DNA of 64,000 nucleotides from Rhinopithecus roxellana (GCF_007565055.1 NC_044556.1:136685808-136749807); one strand, 5' to 3'; counted from the first letter of the stretch, positions 37,886-51,142 are shown. Translations and numbers: made by a program. The notes: generated from the sequence alone by a model not told the origin.

Positions 37886-40539
37886 TTTTTCCAACTAGTA
37901 AGTAATACCTAGTATCTTCACACTGTATTCAAACTATATACATCCAGTGGAATGACACCCTGGTTTCTGAAAGTACATATGTGACCATAAAGCTCTCTAT
38001 TGGTAGTCTTTGGAAAATTGTGTAGGAATGGCAGAGGTTTAGAGAAGAAGAGTGGTTCTGATTTTTTTTAAAAAGGAAATATGGTAGAGTTGGGAGAGTT
38101 CTAAAGAGTAAAATTCACACTAATCCTTGGGAAAATTTTCTAGAATATATTACTAACTGAATAGCTTAGGAAGACTTAAGTAATGTTATTTTGAGTTAGA
38201 ATCCAGCATGAGTCCCAAGAGAACAGGTCATGATAAACAAATCAGTTTTATTTCTGCTAAGGTTGCTAGGTTGATAGATGAAGGTAATGCTATGGACACC
38301 TAAGATATTTGGTAAAGTGACAACAGCAAACTACTCGTAATTATTCTTGACAAATAGGGTTTTGCCCCTAACCCATCACTTATTATTCGTTTAATTGTGG
38401 TTTTTAAACATAAATATGTCATTACATCTATCCTTATAATGATTTAATCTTGCTGATTTTTGATTTGTTCTAGCTTGCTAAGTTCATTTGAAGCTTTATT
38501 AGCTTTCATTCCAGCTTTGTGCTACTTACTCATTTGATGTGCCTCCTTTAATGAAATGCAAGGACCCAGATGATTCCTTCTAGGTTATGAATCTATTTGA
38601 TAGACAAGATACTGATTGCCTTACTTCATAGGAAGAATGTGGTTTGTTTCTTGCAAGCTATGTGACTTTGGCCAAGTTATCCAAAGTGATGGAGAATTAA
38701 TCAGTCTGGCAAACAAACAAGCAAACAAACCCACAGAAGTGTTCTGTGTTATGCTGAGAGTAGCATAGGAAAAACAGAAAATGGTTTGTTTTTTCCTGCT
38801 AAATCTAATCCCTAAGGTAATTCTAAAGAATATTACCTTCTATAAAGCATATCATGAAATACCCGTTATAATTTTCCATTCCAGGTTCTAGGGAAATTCA
38901 TTTATGGTATCAACCTATTTTTAAAATGTAAAATCTCTTTTTAATAAAGGGAATGTAGACGCTCCATCCATGACTACATCAATAGCCCCAAGTTATACTG
39001 TTTCATGGAGTATCTGGGAAAATGAGCCATACCATACATCATTATCATTTTTGATCATATTAATGACCTTAATGATGACATTTTATACACAATGGTATGG
39101 ATTTCATTAATTTTCTTATGTGCAGAATCAAGAATTTCAGTTGAGGTCTTATAAATGTTTTAATCAACATATATAAAAATTAATATTTAAAACTATATAT
39201 AGGTTCAAGGACAAATATTGTGTTAACTTCACAAAGGGGAAAAGCCAAAATGGATGCCTATAGTTTGTATTTTTCACCTCTAAAAATGTATGATTATGTT
39301 TACTAAAATCACATATTCATGTAGGGATTTGGTACAAATACAAATACTTTCTGGACATAAAGATAGGGACTACGTTATTTCAGATCATAGGTGTATTCAT
39401 TTTACACCATTTCTCTGAATTCTTTATGTATTAGAGAAAACTTAATCATCCAAACAAGATTTTTGGCTTGGTTCACTCAGTTCCACAGCTTCCGTTTTCA
39501 TCATCCTGTCTATGAGAGAGGCATTTTAGGCAAAGTGCTTGCCTGAGGCCAAGGAGGTTACGTGGGCTCAAATACCTGCATGTTCATTCTGAGTGAAAAC
39601 ATCTTGCCTCTGCCTCTGAAGAAGTTTATAATTAGTAACAGTTTGAAAGGTCTCAGCTAAGGTGGGAGAAGCCATTTGAGGATTAGGTCAGGTATGTGTA
39701 AGTAACGAGGTGATCTCCAAGTTTGGTGATAAGATCTTTTGTCACAGGCACTCAGTATAATATTCATACTATACAAGACATGTTATCGTTTTTTTGGTCT
39801 TTCCTTTTCCAGTGATGAAAGTGACCCATCTCTTTGGAATGGGAAGTTACTGGAGAGGGATTGGTTTATGAGAAAAGGAGGTTTCATGTGTGAGATCACG
39901 TCCTGTACCCAGTAAAGGTGGAGTTTACCCTAGCACTGCTTTATTACATACCAAACCAATAGTTTCACATGAAACTGATACACTCTGCCCTTTTGGGATC
40001 CTTAGCCCCTCTTGTCAACTTTCAGGGTTGGATATAGTATGATCCTGTAAGAATTAACCTCTGTAAACTTCCATTGGCTTAAAAGCCCAAAATGTTTGTA
40101 ATAAAATCTAAACTTTTGGGCATAATTTTAGGTCAATCATACTCAGTTGATGATAATTTGACCCCCCAGAAGGCATTTGTTAACTCCTGGAGACTTTTTT
40201 TTTAATTAACACCATTTGGTGGTGGTTGTGTTATGGGTATCTAGTGGGCAGGGCCAAGGATGGTGTTAAACATACATTTCATAGGATACTCTACAACAAA
40301 GAATTATCTGACCCAAAATGTCAGTAGTGCTGAAGTTGAAGAACCTTGAATCAAATAAAATAGTATTTTTTTTAGACAGAGAGTGGGTTGTTTCTGTACA
40401 CATTCAGTCTTATACTAAACTCAGAGCTCCTTTTCTTAAGGTGTAGAAATACCTTAATGAGTAGAAATAAAATGTAAAATGTGATATCATATTTAGCTGT
40501 TTTCAGTTGCAAGTAGCATTTAAAAAAAACACTTCTCAA
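37886..40539. other. Gene-free unique-looking stretch
   Basis: About 2.6 kb without a frame above chance and without a recognised repeat, apart from a possible short MIR remnant near 38625-38700 ('TATGTGACTTTGGCCAAGTT') and a small CAAA-rich run at 38710-38730. Confidence 0.45.
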
Positions 40540-40990
40540 TAAAGGTTATTGATTGGTGCACATTATTGAAAGGTCCAGGTAAAGTGAGCTTCAGTGTTGG
40601 TTTGTTTCAGTAGCTCAATGAAGTCACTGAGGACCTGACATCTCCCTTTATCTTCTCTCCCTTCCAGAGTGTAAAACTTTAGTTTAAGGCTCATTCTCCC
40701 TCTTGTTTGTAAGATGTTTACCAGCTACACATCAACGGCAAGAGAGAGTGTCAAGTCCAGAACCACCTCAGAGGAGTCAGGAAATTTTTTTCACGTAAAC
40801 CTTACCTTAAATCTCACTGGCTGTAATTGAGTTGTCTGACCCAAGAACTGTAACTAGAGTGTAAAATAACACTGATTAGCTAGAGCTGCGCCAAGTTCAA
40901 AGCATAGAATCAGAGAAGGGTGGATATTGAAACAAAAATGGGAGTAACTATTAAAAGAAACAGAAACAGATGTTAGCAAGATGACCAGCT
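40540..40990. repeat. Possible ancient interspersed repeat, family not named
   Basis: The order 'GGTCCAGGTAAAGTGAGC', 'CTCAATGAAGTCACTGAGGA', 'ATCTCACTGGCTGTAATTG' and 'AGAGAAGGGTGGATATTG' looks like a recurrent mammalian repeat, but I cannot assign a family from memory. Confidence 0.35.
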
Positions 40991-42425
40991 CCACTATATG
41001 TGGGAAGAACATTCAAGTAAGAAGAAAGAGCAAGGATAAAGGCAAGGAGGAAGGAAAGAGCACAGCCTGTTCGGATTTAGCTCTAATGCAATTGATATGG
41101 CTGGTGTGGTGGAAAGCAGGGGCAAATGGAGTTTGAAAGGTAGGTGAGGGCCAGTTCACAAAAAAACGATTAAATATCATGATAATAAATTTATTTCTTA
41201 ACCAAATATGAACATTAAGGAATTTTAAGCAGCAGAATGACATAATGAGAATTGTATTTTTGACACGTCTATAGTGATATTAATGGAAGCATAGAAGGAA
41301 GACTACGAGCGATGGGAACTCTGTAATTTTTGGCAACTGGACTAAAATGTGTCTATGAGCTTTATTTATAAGATAATAACAATTATACTTTCTGGTTACA
41401 AGAATTAAATGAGAGAAAAGGTGGAAAATGCTTAACACATAGCACATAATCAAAACGCTAGTTGTCACTTGTTCGCATAGTTTAATTTCTGGTTTTGCAT
41501 TTCATCTGCTCCACTTATTGTGTGAACTTGGTCAGATTACTTTGAGTAAGAATATGTTTCTTCTCTAGTTCCCATCATATTCTTCTTATGAGGATTATAT
41601 AAGATCATGCTTATACAAATCACAGTATAACTGAAAGAGACTATAATGCTACAAGTCACTTAATTGATTATTTGTACAGAGGGGATGGAGAGAGGCAAGC
41701 AGGCTGAATATATATGTTAGAGAAAGAGTCAACAAGATTTGCTGATATATTTAATGTGATATATTTAAAGGGGAAAGGAGAAATAAGTTATGACTTCTAG
41801 ATTTTTTTTGTGTCATCAACTGGATAGATTGTAATTTCATCTACTGAGGTAGACAGATTTGGAGTACAGGTGAAGACCAGGTTTTATTTCATTTTTTGGA
41901 CATTTTAAGTTTGAAAAGTTGATAAAACATATACGTCGAGATGTCAGAAAAGAAGTTGAATGTGCAAGTCTGGAGCTTAGAGAAGTGTGCACCAGAAATA
42001 TAGACATGGGTTGATAGCATTATGTAGTAGTCACACCGAGGCAACTATGAAATTAGCTAAAAAGAGAAGAGAAAAGAAGACATTAGAGAGAGTGCAAGAT
42101 CTAAAGAGGCCTCCCATTTAGGAACTTATTAAGATGGAGGAATCAGCAAAAGAGAATGAGGAGGAGAAGCCAGTGCAATAGGGAAAAAAGTTTCTGGAAA
42201 GGAAGAAGGTGTGACCAGCTGTGTCAAACTCTGATGAGAAGTTAAATAAGGGGAATCAAAATCCATTGAGCTTAGTAGTATCTAGGCTCTGGTGTCTTTA
42301 ACAAAAACAATCCCAGTGGACTTCTGGGGAGTGGCATCCAGATGGAAGTGGGCTGATATATGATTGGGAAGTGAGGAACTAGAGACAATAGGAGCAGACA
42401 ATTCTTGTTTTTTTTTTTTTTTTTT
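40991..42425 (-). mobile_element. Long L2 LINE remnant, antisense, with MIR insertions
   Basis: Antisense L2 extends with breaks over about 1.4 kb: 'AATTTTAAGCAGCAGAATGAC' at about 41221, 'GGACATTTTAAGTTTGAAAAG' near 41900, 'GAATGTGCAAGTCTGGAGC' near 41958 (corresponding to the reverse-transcriptase palm region), and 'CTGTGTCAAACTCTGATGAG' near 42220. It reaches further into the reverse transcriptase than the other L2 pieces in this window. MIR-like sequence interrupts it at about 41320-41640. There is no frame. Confidence 0.65.
41320..41640 (+). repeat. Two MIR-like fragments, sense
   Basis: A first piece ends 'GAAAATGCTTAACACATAGC' (about 41427), the MIR 3' end. A second runs from 'TCTGCTCCACTTATTGTGTG' through 'TTATGAGGATTATATAAGATC' to about 41640. 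Both are interposed in the antisense L2. Confidence 0.6.
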
Positions 42426-42935
42426 CTCAATATGTACTAGTGAAGGAAGAGATTACGTGTTGTTTAAACAAACATCTACAGCAAAGAAAAGTGCTCAAGA
42501 AAAGCTAAGAAATTGGAATCTAAAATAGAATATAATAGGAGAATTTTTGTTGTTGCTTTTCGGTAAGATTCTCAAATATATTTGCCTGTTGATAGAAATG
42601 ATATAGCTGGAAGAAAAGGGGCTAACTGAAAAAACACCTGGAAAATATGTGAGTTTTCATATCCAGTGTACAAGTGAAAGATTAGCTTTTGAGAGAGGGG
42701 TAGATGGGTGGATGCATCTTCCTTAGTAACAGGAGAGAAGGAGAAGTAGATGGTGCAGAGGCAGGAGGACTTACAGGTTTAGAAGGGAAGATCAAGGAAT
42801 TCTTGTCTGATTGCCGGGCTGTGGGTCTGTCTTCATTTACCTTGCTTGACACCTGGGGCCCTTTCAAACTGAAAATCTGAGTTTTTGTTGTTTTGTTGGG
42901 GGTAGGAGGTTAGGAAAAAATATTTAATTGTAGTT
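42426..42935. other. No gene or repeat recognised
   Basis: Follows a 17-T run at 42410-42426. The minus frame at 42682-42867 is Ser/Pro-rich with no domain. Confidence 0.4.
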
Positions 42936-43270
42936 ACTTTTTATTTCCTTGCTTCATTTTTCTCTGTTCTCTTCTACAGTCATCTCTCTGAGATGAATGA
43001 AATGCCTTAGGTTTCTCCTTTCTATTTTTTAAGTGTCTCATGTTTCTTTATTGTTTTAGTCTACATTCTGGAGTATTTCTTTGTCTTCTAGATGGATAAT
43101 TCAGTTTCCAAGCATGTTAATTCTCTTAATTTGTCTTTCTGTTTAATTTTTTGGGGACAATATTTCAGTATCTAAGATCTATTTCTTTTTCTCTGATTGC
43201 TCCTTTACTATAACACTCTTCTTGTTTTGTGTATATCCTCTCTAATTTCTCTGTGTATAATAATTAAACA
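42936..43270 (-). mobile_element. Probable L1M ORF1-region fragment, antisense
   Basis: T-rich text with 'TTTGTCTTCTAGATGGATAA' and 'AATTCTCTTAATTTGTC' resembles antisense L1M ORF1 coiled-coil sequence. It is interrupted by the Alu at 43271 and may continue briefly beyond it (43563-43680). Family uncertain. Confidence 0.45.
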
Positions 43271-43562
43271 TTTTTTTTTGAAACAGAGTCTCACTCTGTT
43301 GCCCAGGCTGGAGTGCAGTGGCATGATCTCGGCTCACTGCAACCTCCGCCTTCTGGGTTCAAGCGATTCTCCTGTCTCAGCCTCCTGAGTAGCTGAAATT
43401 ACAGGCATGCACCACCACTCCTGGCTAATTTTTTGTATTTTTAGTAGAGACAGGGTCTCACCAGGTTGTTCCAGCCTGGTCTCAAGCTCCTGACTTCAGG
43501 TGATCCATCTGCCTCAGCCTCCCAAAGTGTTGGAATTACAGGCCTGAGCCACCACGCCCGGC
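43271..43562 (-). repeat. Alu (AluS-like), antisense
   Basis: 'TTTTTTTTTGAAACAGAGTC' start, 'GTTGCCCAGGCTGGAGTGCA', 'TTTTTAGTAGAGACAGGG', ending 'GAGCCACCACGCCCGGC'. Nearly full length. Confidence 0.95.
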
Positions 43563-45390
43563 TTAAGTTTTTAAAAATGCTTTACATTATCTGTTTCCTT
43601 TGAGATCAGTTGTTGTGTTTATTCATCTTGATCTTCTCTTTCACTTTCTTTGCTTCTTAAAATGTCTGCTGATCCTAACCACTGACCAATTAAATTTATA
43701 AATAAAACTCTATGTTGATTAATGCAGGTAGTTGGCAGGGATGCTTCCTTTACAATTGTGCAGGATGGTTTAAACAAAAAAGTCTGTTTTCAATGATAAG
43801 GGCCGTGGGTAAGTATACAGGTCCTATAGACAGAGAGATTTCTTTTTATGGCCTGTAACTCCTCAAAACAGTCTAATTCTGAAAAATTCTTACAAGGACC
43901 TGCTTAGTTATACACACACACACAGACACACACACACACACACTTCAGAAGAGTATGCAGGTGTGTACTTCAGGCTTAAGCTGCTTATTGCAATTTGTAT
44001 GGATTCTACCCTGAATTGGAAATGTCTCCAATTCATTGCAAATGTCTCCTCTATTCTATTTAATTTGTTCTACCTGTACTTTCAACAGAGCAAACTTTAG
44101 TACTTAAAGGACCTGTTGATGTCAACTGCCCTTTTCCAGCTCCTCTTCTGTGAAGTCTATGGAGCTGTCTTTCCTTCTTCCCACACTGCCTCATAAATCG
44201 TTCAAATTTTTAAACCGTCTCTTTCCCACAAGCTAACACGATGAAACTAGGTGTCAGACTTCTAGGACTGCCAATCATTCAGCTTCTATTTTTTCTAAGT
44301 GGAGTTTTATCATCAGAGTTAAGTTGTCATCCGTTTAAAATAATGGGTAATATGATGCTATTTGCAAGCCTCATAGTAACCACAGAACAAAAACTTACAA
44401 TGGATACACAAAAAATAAAAAAGCAAGGAATCTAAGTGGAGCTCTTCAGACCTTTGATCCATGAGAGGTCTCCTCTCTCTCTCTCTCTTTCTCTTTCTCT
44501 GTGTGTGTTTGTCTACTTCCCTCGATTATTGTGGTCAGAATCAGCAGATATTGTTATGTATTGTGAGGGAGAGGGAACTATCAACTCAAGCTAGCATAAG
44601 TAGCAGTCTCATTTCGTGCTATTTGTGGTAGAAATAGAAAAGAATGAGATAATTTCTTCACTAATGTTTTTCGAGAGATAAGGGTAAAACATCCTAACAT
44701 GATTATTATGTGTATCTTCTTACAACCTTTTTGTCTATATTTCATTTTATGTAGGAGAAAGCTCAATTTTGTTAATGCTAGTTTTTTTCTTTTTCCTTTA
44801 AACGTAGTAGTATTTTCATCTATTCTCATATCCCAAATAAATTATAAGACATTGTTAAGGCTGGGTGTGTGAGAGAGGGGTTTGTTTCATCTATTTCCAA
44901 TATAATCTAGAGGGAGATGACCTCATGCCAAAATTAGTGACATTTAATCTAAAAATTTTACTAGAGGCATGGATAAGAACAACATACTTACATTACACTT
45001 GTTGGTCCTATTACTTCCCAGCTGAAAGTATATATTTTTCAATGGAATTTAGCTGCTATTTTGAAATGAATATGACCCTTGCTGCCAATAAATCCTTATG
45101 GTATGTTATAATGTTTATGTTGCATTCCATTTCTAATTCTCTCCTTTCTTGTTCAAACACTTATCCCATTGAAAGTAGGTCCCAATATTTCTTTTAACTG
45201 TTGTTTCTATTTTAAAAATATTCCTCATATTGGGGGGATTATTGCGACCAGGTAAAATTGGAAAAATTAAGGGAATAATGATTAAAAGCATTACTGTGCT
45301 TACTATTTTATTGCTATGGAAATAGTAAAACAATCACTCAGAGAGAAACATAATAGCATTTCTCATTGTCAGAAGAAGAACTAGACAAGG
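43563..45390. other. Gene-free stretch
   Basis: Apart from the CA repeat and a CT-rich run at 44466-44500, I see no supported gene. The frame at 44241-44435 (64 codons) begins with a hydrophobic, signal-like N-terminus ('LLGLPIIQLLFFLSGVL') but has no Kozak or splice support and sits in sequence that feels repeat-derived. The frame at 44865-45197 is domainless. Confidence 0.4.
43911..43943 (+). repeat. (CA)n microsatellite
   Basis: About 16 CA units with one G interruption ('CACAGACACA'). Confidence 0.95.
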
Positions 45391-45419
45391 TCCCAGGGTT
45401 CAAGCAATGTTGGTTTGTA

Positions 45420-45612
45420 GAAGAGAGCAGAGAGACCAGGGCTGAGTCCTTACTCCATTGCTCACAGTGCCACTTACCTCTATTTACTTCTATGAACTTT
45501 ACACTATTATTATCTGTAAAACAAAGACCACAATATCTGACTTGGACAAAAATTGTAAATATTAGAGATAAAGCAATAGCCTGGGAAGTGCATGCTAAAC
45601 TCAGAATAAACA
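45420..45612 (+). repeat. Possible MIR fragment, sense
   Basis: 'CACAGTGCCACTTACCTCT' followed by 'ATTATTATCTGTAAAACAAAG' resembles the MIR core. Diverged. Confidence 0.45.
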
Positions 45613-45616
45613 GCAA

Positions 45617-45628
45617 TTACTACTACTG

Positions 45629-45662
<34 letters not shown>

Positions 45663-45676
45663 CACTACTACTACTA
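45617..45676 (+). repeat. (TAC)n trinucleotide repeat
   Basis: About 20 TAC units with a few GCT/CAC/AAC interruptions; the core is pure for about 11 units. Frames read as poly-Tyr, poly-Val or poly-Ser and are not genes. Confidence 0.95.
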
Positions 45677-45679
45677 CAA

Positions 45680-46345
45680 CCAGTACTGTTATTCCTACTA
45701 CTCCCACTATTTATTGGCAGTTTTTTTTTAAGATTCTGGCAGAGACTTAATATTGGCAGTTTTGAATACTTCAGTTGAAATGTATACCACAGAACTTGTG
45801 ATGTTGATGATGACCATGAGCATATTTCTGGATGCCACTTCTCCATGACAAAGACTTGTTATTATATCTTCTTTCCAACTGATGTAATAAATTGATGTGA
45901 GCAAAGAGGTAAGATAACCTGTCTTTGTAGTTAAAAACTGTCTTAAAAACAGTAGGGAATTGTGTTCGTACTTGCCCACTCCCCACAATTATTGTTTTAT
46001 ACCCTAATGACATAAGTATAAAACATAAGTCTTTATTCTTTAAAATGAAGCCCTGGTTCAAATGCTTCAAATAAGAGAATACTGAAAACAATGCTGTTTC
46101 TTTTCCTCTTTTAATATTTATATGTCACTGTTTGGAGTCAGTGATGGTTGCCTAGTAAGTGACATCACCATTTAATGTAAATGGCATGAAATATGACTAA
46201 TAAACTGACTAGACTCCTGTGAAAGCTTAAGCAGGAGTTTGAACTAGTTAAAAAAAAACTTTCTTCCCAGTATTTATAATAGTTATTATTTAAGCAATGA
46301 GTCTTTAATTTATTTTTCCTTGTATCTCTACCTAGTTAACATCTA
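45680..46345. other. No gene or repeat recognised
   Basis: Overlapping minus-strand frames (45728-46091) lack domains or promoter support. Confidence 0.4.
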
Positions 46346-46590
46346 TTTCTCTTTCAGATTTCAGCTCAGATGTCATTTCCTTAGGGAAGACTTTCCTGAC
46401 CTTCTCGAGGCTAATGCAGGTCCTCTGTTAGGCTTTCTCACAGTACTCGGTCTTTTTAATGACACTTGGAACTACTTCTTTATTTGTATATAGCTTGGTT
46501 GATATCTATCTCTTTACTCCATCAAAGCAGAGATTACGTTTATTGGCAAATAGTTGATGATAAGTAAAATTTGTTGAATAAGGAAATAAC
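46346..46590 (+). mobile_element. L2 LINE 3' end, sense
   Basis: 'TTTCAGCTCAGATGTCATTTCC', then 'GAAGACTTTCCTGACCTTC', 'CAAAGCAGAGATTACG' and the end 'AAATTTGTTGAATAAGGAAA' give the full order of the L2 3' end. Confidence 0.85.
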
Positions 46591-47850
46591 ATTTGACCTT
46601 TAGACTAAAATCAGATATCTCCAATAAAAATTTCAGCATTAATGTTTTACCTCAAAAAAGATCTCCTTACTCATGGCAGGTTTTTTATTTCAAAATGTGT
46701 TCCATTACATTAGGACACACAGGACCAATCCTTGGCAAGCAGAAATACAGGAATTCTCTTGGTAGTTGAGAGTCACACTTTAAATTCAGAATCAATGAAT
46801 GTGCAACACCCACCTCATTCCATAGTAAATATAACCTCTAAAGCTACACTGGAGATTGAGTAAGGAGAGACAATAGCCTCAGAAAAATATTTTTCTGGTA
46901 TGCACATATAAAATTCACACCAATGTTCAGACAATTAGTATTTTTTGTTGTCATTGTTGAGGTTGGGTTATTAGTCACTATAATTCTTATTAACATAACT
47001 AAGAGAAATGTGTTCCACTACCAAGAATTCCTATATTTCTGCTTGCCAAGGTTTGGCCTCTTATCTTCTAATGGAACAAGTTTTAAAATAAAAAAAAAAA
47101 TGCTATGAAAAACAATTGCTTCTAGTAAACCACTTCAAGTTTAAAAAGGGAAAAATAAACTAAAATCAGATAAATGAATAAAATGAATTATAGTATAGCC
47201 ACAAGAATTATTATGCAAATATTAACAGAGTGTTGTCAAAGGATACTTACTGGCATAAAAATTTACTAAAATATAATACTAAATTAAAATGATGAGGTAG
47301 TAAAATTTCAGTTTTGCTAAACATGTATTACAATGATTAAGAAAGACTGAAAGTAATGTTATTATAGATGATTCTTGTTTTTAACTTTGTACCTTTCTGT
47401 AGTTGCCAAGTTCAGTAAAATTAGCATCTAAAGAATTTTAACCAAATAATGTATATTATTAACTTCTGCTTCAGAAAGCCTTTCTTAACCTGAAGGCATT
47501 AAAAATTAATCAACTTCTGAAAACTTCTTATCCCCAAACAACTTCCTTTGCATCAATTGTTCCTTACTCATGATCTATATACATTAATCACTTCAAAATG
47601 TAAACTCTTAACTTTCCAAATAATATTTTTTCAAATTATAGCTGTATTTAACTTTATAGCTAAGATCTCATATCTTCAAGAATGAGATAGAGCATGGAAG
47701 AAAGATGCTAAGATTTCATAGTGAAAAAAACTTCCACAAAATAATCTACAAGCTTTATAAGCATTAGTTGACATCTTAAAATATTTATGACTTCATTTTA
47801 TGTTGTTAGCCTCTGAGTCCAACCAGGAAGTTCAATGGTTTACCATTGCA
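46591..47850. other. No gene or repeat recognised
   Basis: AT-rich sequence with a short A run at 47090-47100. No supported feature. Confidence 0.45.
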
Positions 47851-48365
47851 CTTTCAATAAAATGGAAATTCCTTACAATAACCCCTGAGCTCTGGTTTCC
47901 TCATCAAGCTGATTTCACACTTCTCTCCTTCTTCCTACTAATGCTGCAGTTACCCTGGACTATCTTCTGTTAGAAGATAGAATGAAATTCTAGAGCAGAA
48001 TGAAATTCTTTTGCTTCCTGAGGTCTTAGCATTTGCTGCTCCATGTAACTAGAGCCCTTTACCCAGGCTTTTTCATGTGGCTGGACCTATGTCTTGATTC
48101 AAACATCACTCCTCAGATAGATTGAACGTTTTTGTATTATCCTATTTTTTTTTGTTTTTAGCTCTTGTCACAATCTAGTTACCTTGCTTAAATTTGTTGC
48201 TTGTTTACTTAACTACTTTTTCTCCCCAATAGAAAGTGAGCTCCATGAGAAAAAGGACCTTGTCCTTCTTGTTCACCTCTATTTACAGCATGCCAAGAAT
48301 ACTGACTCATAGAGAATAAGGTAGAGACTCAATACATATGTTTTGAATATATAAATAAAGGGAAA
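47851..48365 (+). mobile_element. L2 LINE 3' region, sense
   Basis: 'TGGAAATTCCTTACAATAAC', then 'TTAGCATTTGCTGCTCC', 'TGATTCAAACATCACTCCTC', 'AGTGAGCTCCATGAGAAAAAGG' and 'GACTCAATACATATGTTTTGAA' follow the L2 3' region for about 500 bp. It is diverged, but the order is clear. Confidence 0.8.
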
Positions 48366-50525
48366 TTGCTTTCCAATCCATCCTCCACCCATGACATCCA
48401 GATTATAAAGAACTTGAATAAAAAGTCACTATGCATAAATGCAGGTGACATACAAATAATTTATGAAATTTAGCCTAAGTATTTTCAGTTTCAAAAAGAA
48501 GACAGTGTGGATTAAAGTTCCTGTAAGATAAATACAGGAGACATTAAATCTAATCATTACAACGTGTTTCCAAATACTTTTATTAGGAAGGAAGTCACAG
48601 GACTCAATAGGACTCCTAATATTTATTCTGAAACATTTTTTGCAATTAATTCTATATGTTTTTATTCTGTAGTCACATGTACAGATTATAGCAAAAATCT
48701 TTTTCTTTACATACTGCAAACATACTCATGTTTAGAAATCCTTCCACGTCCCCACCTCATGAGTTTGTTTGTCTTACAGTATCTACCTGGGCATGATATA
48801 CACCTATACTGATCACTTATTTGTGACTTCTGTTTGGATATATCCTTTATTTATTTGTTCAACTAATGGGGGTTTTTCCAACACAAGGGAAGCATTCGGG
48901 ATTTTCCAATCTTTAATGTTCAAATATTTTCCTTTAAATTTCTTATAGTCATGTAATTGCGGTGTGGGATAGCCTCATGACCCCTTTTTATAAATTACAT
49001 ATTAGAAAACACCTGGCAAGAAATATTCTCAGGGTCACTAAGTTCCTTTTGTGTGCTTGGTGACTCAGAGGTAAGATTTGAGACCCAAACACCGGTGAAG
49101 GAGAAACGATTCAACCTAACATCATTTTAAAACTAACTATAAAATTTCTTGCAACTCTGTTTCATGGCAAAATTCTGTCTTCCTTTTTATATAAAATATA
49201 TTTATTAGTTTCCTATGACTCGACAGGCTTTGTGTCACCGTGCCTTGTAATATGATGACTTAATATTTGTTGAAATACAATATATGCTTAACTTTTAAAC
49301 AGATGTCACTTTCCATGTTAACTCTTTTAAGGGTTTTCAAAAAATAAAGAAAGCTTTACAGGGAAGTTAACAGAGTTGGAAATTCCCATCTGATTTTGGA
49401 GTTCAACAAGAAATTCTGAATGTAGTAGATGATTCTATTGCCCTGACTTGCCCTATAATAATATTTTATGCCAATTTTTTTTTCTGTTTCTTAGAGTAAA
49501 TTGATTTAATGAAGATTTAACGAAGTTCCAAAGTTTCAACAATAAAATATTTATGGACCCACAAACGCAAATTTAATATTCTTACAAACAAATCCACCTA
49601 GATACACGTTTAGCCCTTAATCTGAAAACTAGCTTAACGTTCGTTTGTTAAATTGCATCAAATTTCTCCAAAATCCAAGTTGCCTCAGGAATAAAATGAG
49701 GGTAAGAAAGCATCTAGAACTTTAAATAAGGTGGGATTTGTCAAAGAGTCAGACAAAGGGTTTATTAAAGGTGAAGACGCTGACTGTTCCTTAGTGAACA
49801 CATAAGCTTCTCTTAAGTTTCTAGGCTTGGTCTAAACCCTTTTGAAATTGTCTAATGAGCCCAAGACTCTTGCCCATCCTAAGTTTAGGCAACATTCAGT
49901 GACTAAGAGCATAAAGATGTGAGGCTCAATAGAAATATCATAAAGATAACATAAAACAGTAGCTAGAAAAACAATAAGTTCAAAATCATTCAAAAGGATT
50001 AAGTTTAGAAAGTGAACAATTTCCTGGAGTTTATAATTACTTCTCCAAAGTTCTTAGAACATAAATACATATCATGACTTTCCAGGAGAGGACTGCAGTA
50101 TGCTGATATTTTTTCAAATAATTTTGTCCTGGGACATTTGATGGCTCTAGTGCTTCAGTGAACACCCTTTGATATCTTCTGCTGTACAGTCAGTTCTTGC
50201 TTATTCAGCTATTGATTAGTCAACTTATAATATATTCTGTTTCTTTGATCATCATTTATTCTATTCTTCTTATCATGGCAAGAAGTCATTCCAACTAAAT
50301 TGTAGTTAGAGAAAGGAAATAAAATGATAGAAAGTAAATCAGTTTATTTCACTAATTATTTATAGGTTTAGCTTGTGGTTTCTTTGGTTTTGTTTTGTTT
50401 TCACTTGGTGAATCGTACATTTATTTCATTGGCTAATAACTGCCTCCCTTCCCTGCATCCTTCCTAGCAATTTTTTTCGCTCTTTTTTTCCCAGGGAATT
50501 GCCTTTCTCTATCTCCTGCAACATG
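48366..50525. other. Gene-free stretch
   Basis: AT-rich unique-looking DNA. The overlapping frames at 48429-48812 lie on opposite strands and have no recognisable domains. Confidence 0.45.
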
Positions 50526-51000
50526 GGAGTCATGCTTTTCCTACAGTAGGATCCTGCCTCCTGGCCATAGGTGACAACCTGACTCAAGTTAGCTCAAAAA
50601 GAATATGTTACTAGACTGTAAAAAAGAGAGAACAGTTACTTACTGAATTACGAAACCTCAACCTTGGGTGCTGTTGGAAGCCATGTTTTCTGTCACATGG
50701 GCCTGAAAACAAGGAAAGTAAGGGACAGCGGGGGAGACACAGAAAAAGAGACAGAGAAAAAGGGGAAAGGGAAGAAGAAGGGAGGGGAGGAGCAGAGGGA
50801 ATAGTGAAGCAGTTTCACAGGGATAAGCAAAGATTAAATTTGGGGAGAGACTCTTGACTGACTTAAATTTCCATCTCAGTATCTCTTGAGGAAGCTGTAT
50901 TCTGTCCTTGTGTTCAGTGAGACAATTTACTACTTATGCTATAGTCCCCTTTTTCCTTCACTAGTCACTCAGTTTCAGTTACCATAACCAAAAGAATTAT
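50526..51000. repeat. Possible ancient interspersed repeat with a purine-rich centre
   Basis: A recurring mammalian-repeat flavour ('CCTCCTGGCCATAGGTGACA' ... 'GAGACAGAGAAAAAGGGG' ... 'CAGTTTCAGTTACCATAACC') around a purine-rich stretch at 50715-50800. I cannot name the family. Confidence 0.3.
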
Positions 51001-51095
51001 ACTTATTTCATCTAGACACAGATAATTTAATTGTTGGGTTAAATCATAGGCGGTATATCTAATTTATGATGTTTTGATAGCCATAGAAAATTCAC

Positions 51096-51099
51096 ATTT

Positions 51100-51139
<40 letters not shown>

Positions 51140-51142
51140 TTT
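51096..51142 (+). repeat. (TTTA)n microsatellite at the Alu tail
   Basis: About 11 ATTT units leading directly into the antisense Alu, replacing its poly-T tail. Confidence 0.95.

Noticed and set aside
45366..45846. Poly-Tyr, poly-Val and poly-Ser frames
   Set aside because: Translations of the TAC repeat.
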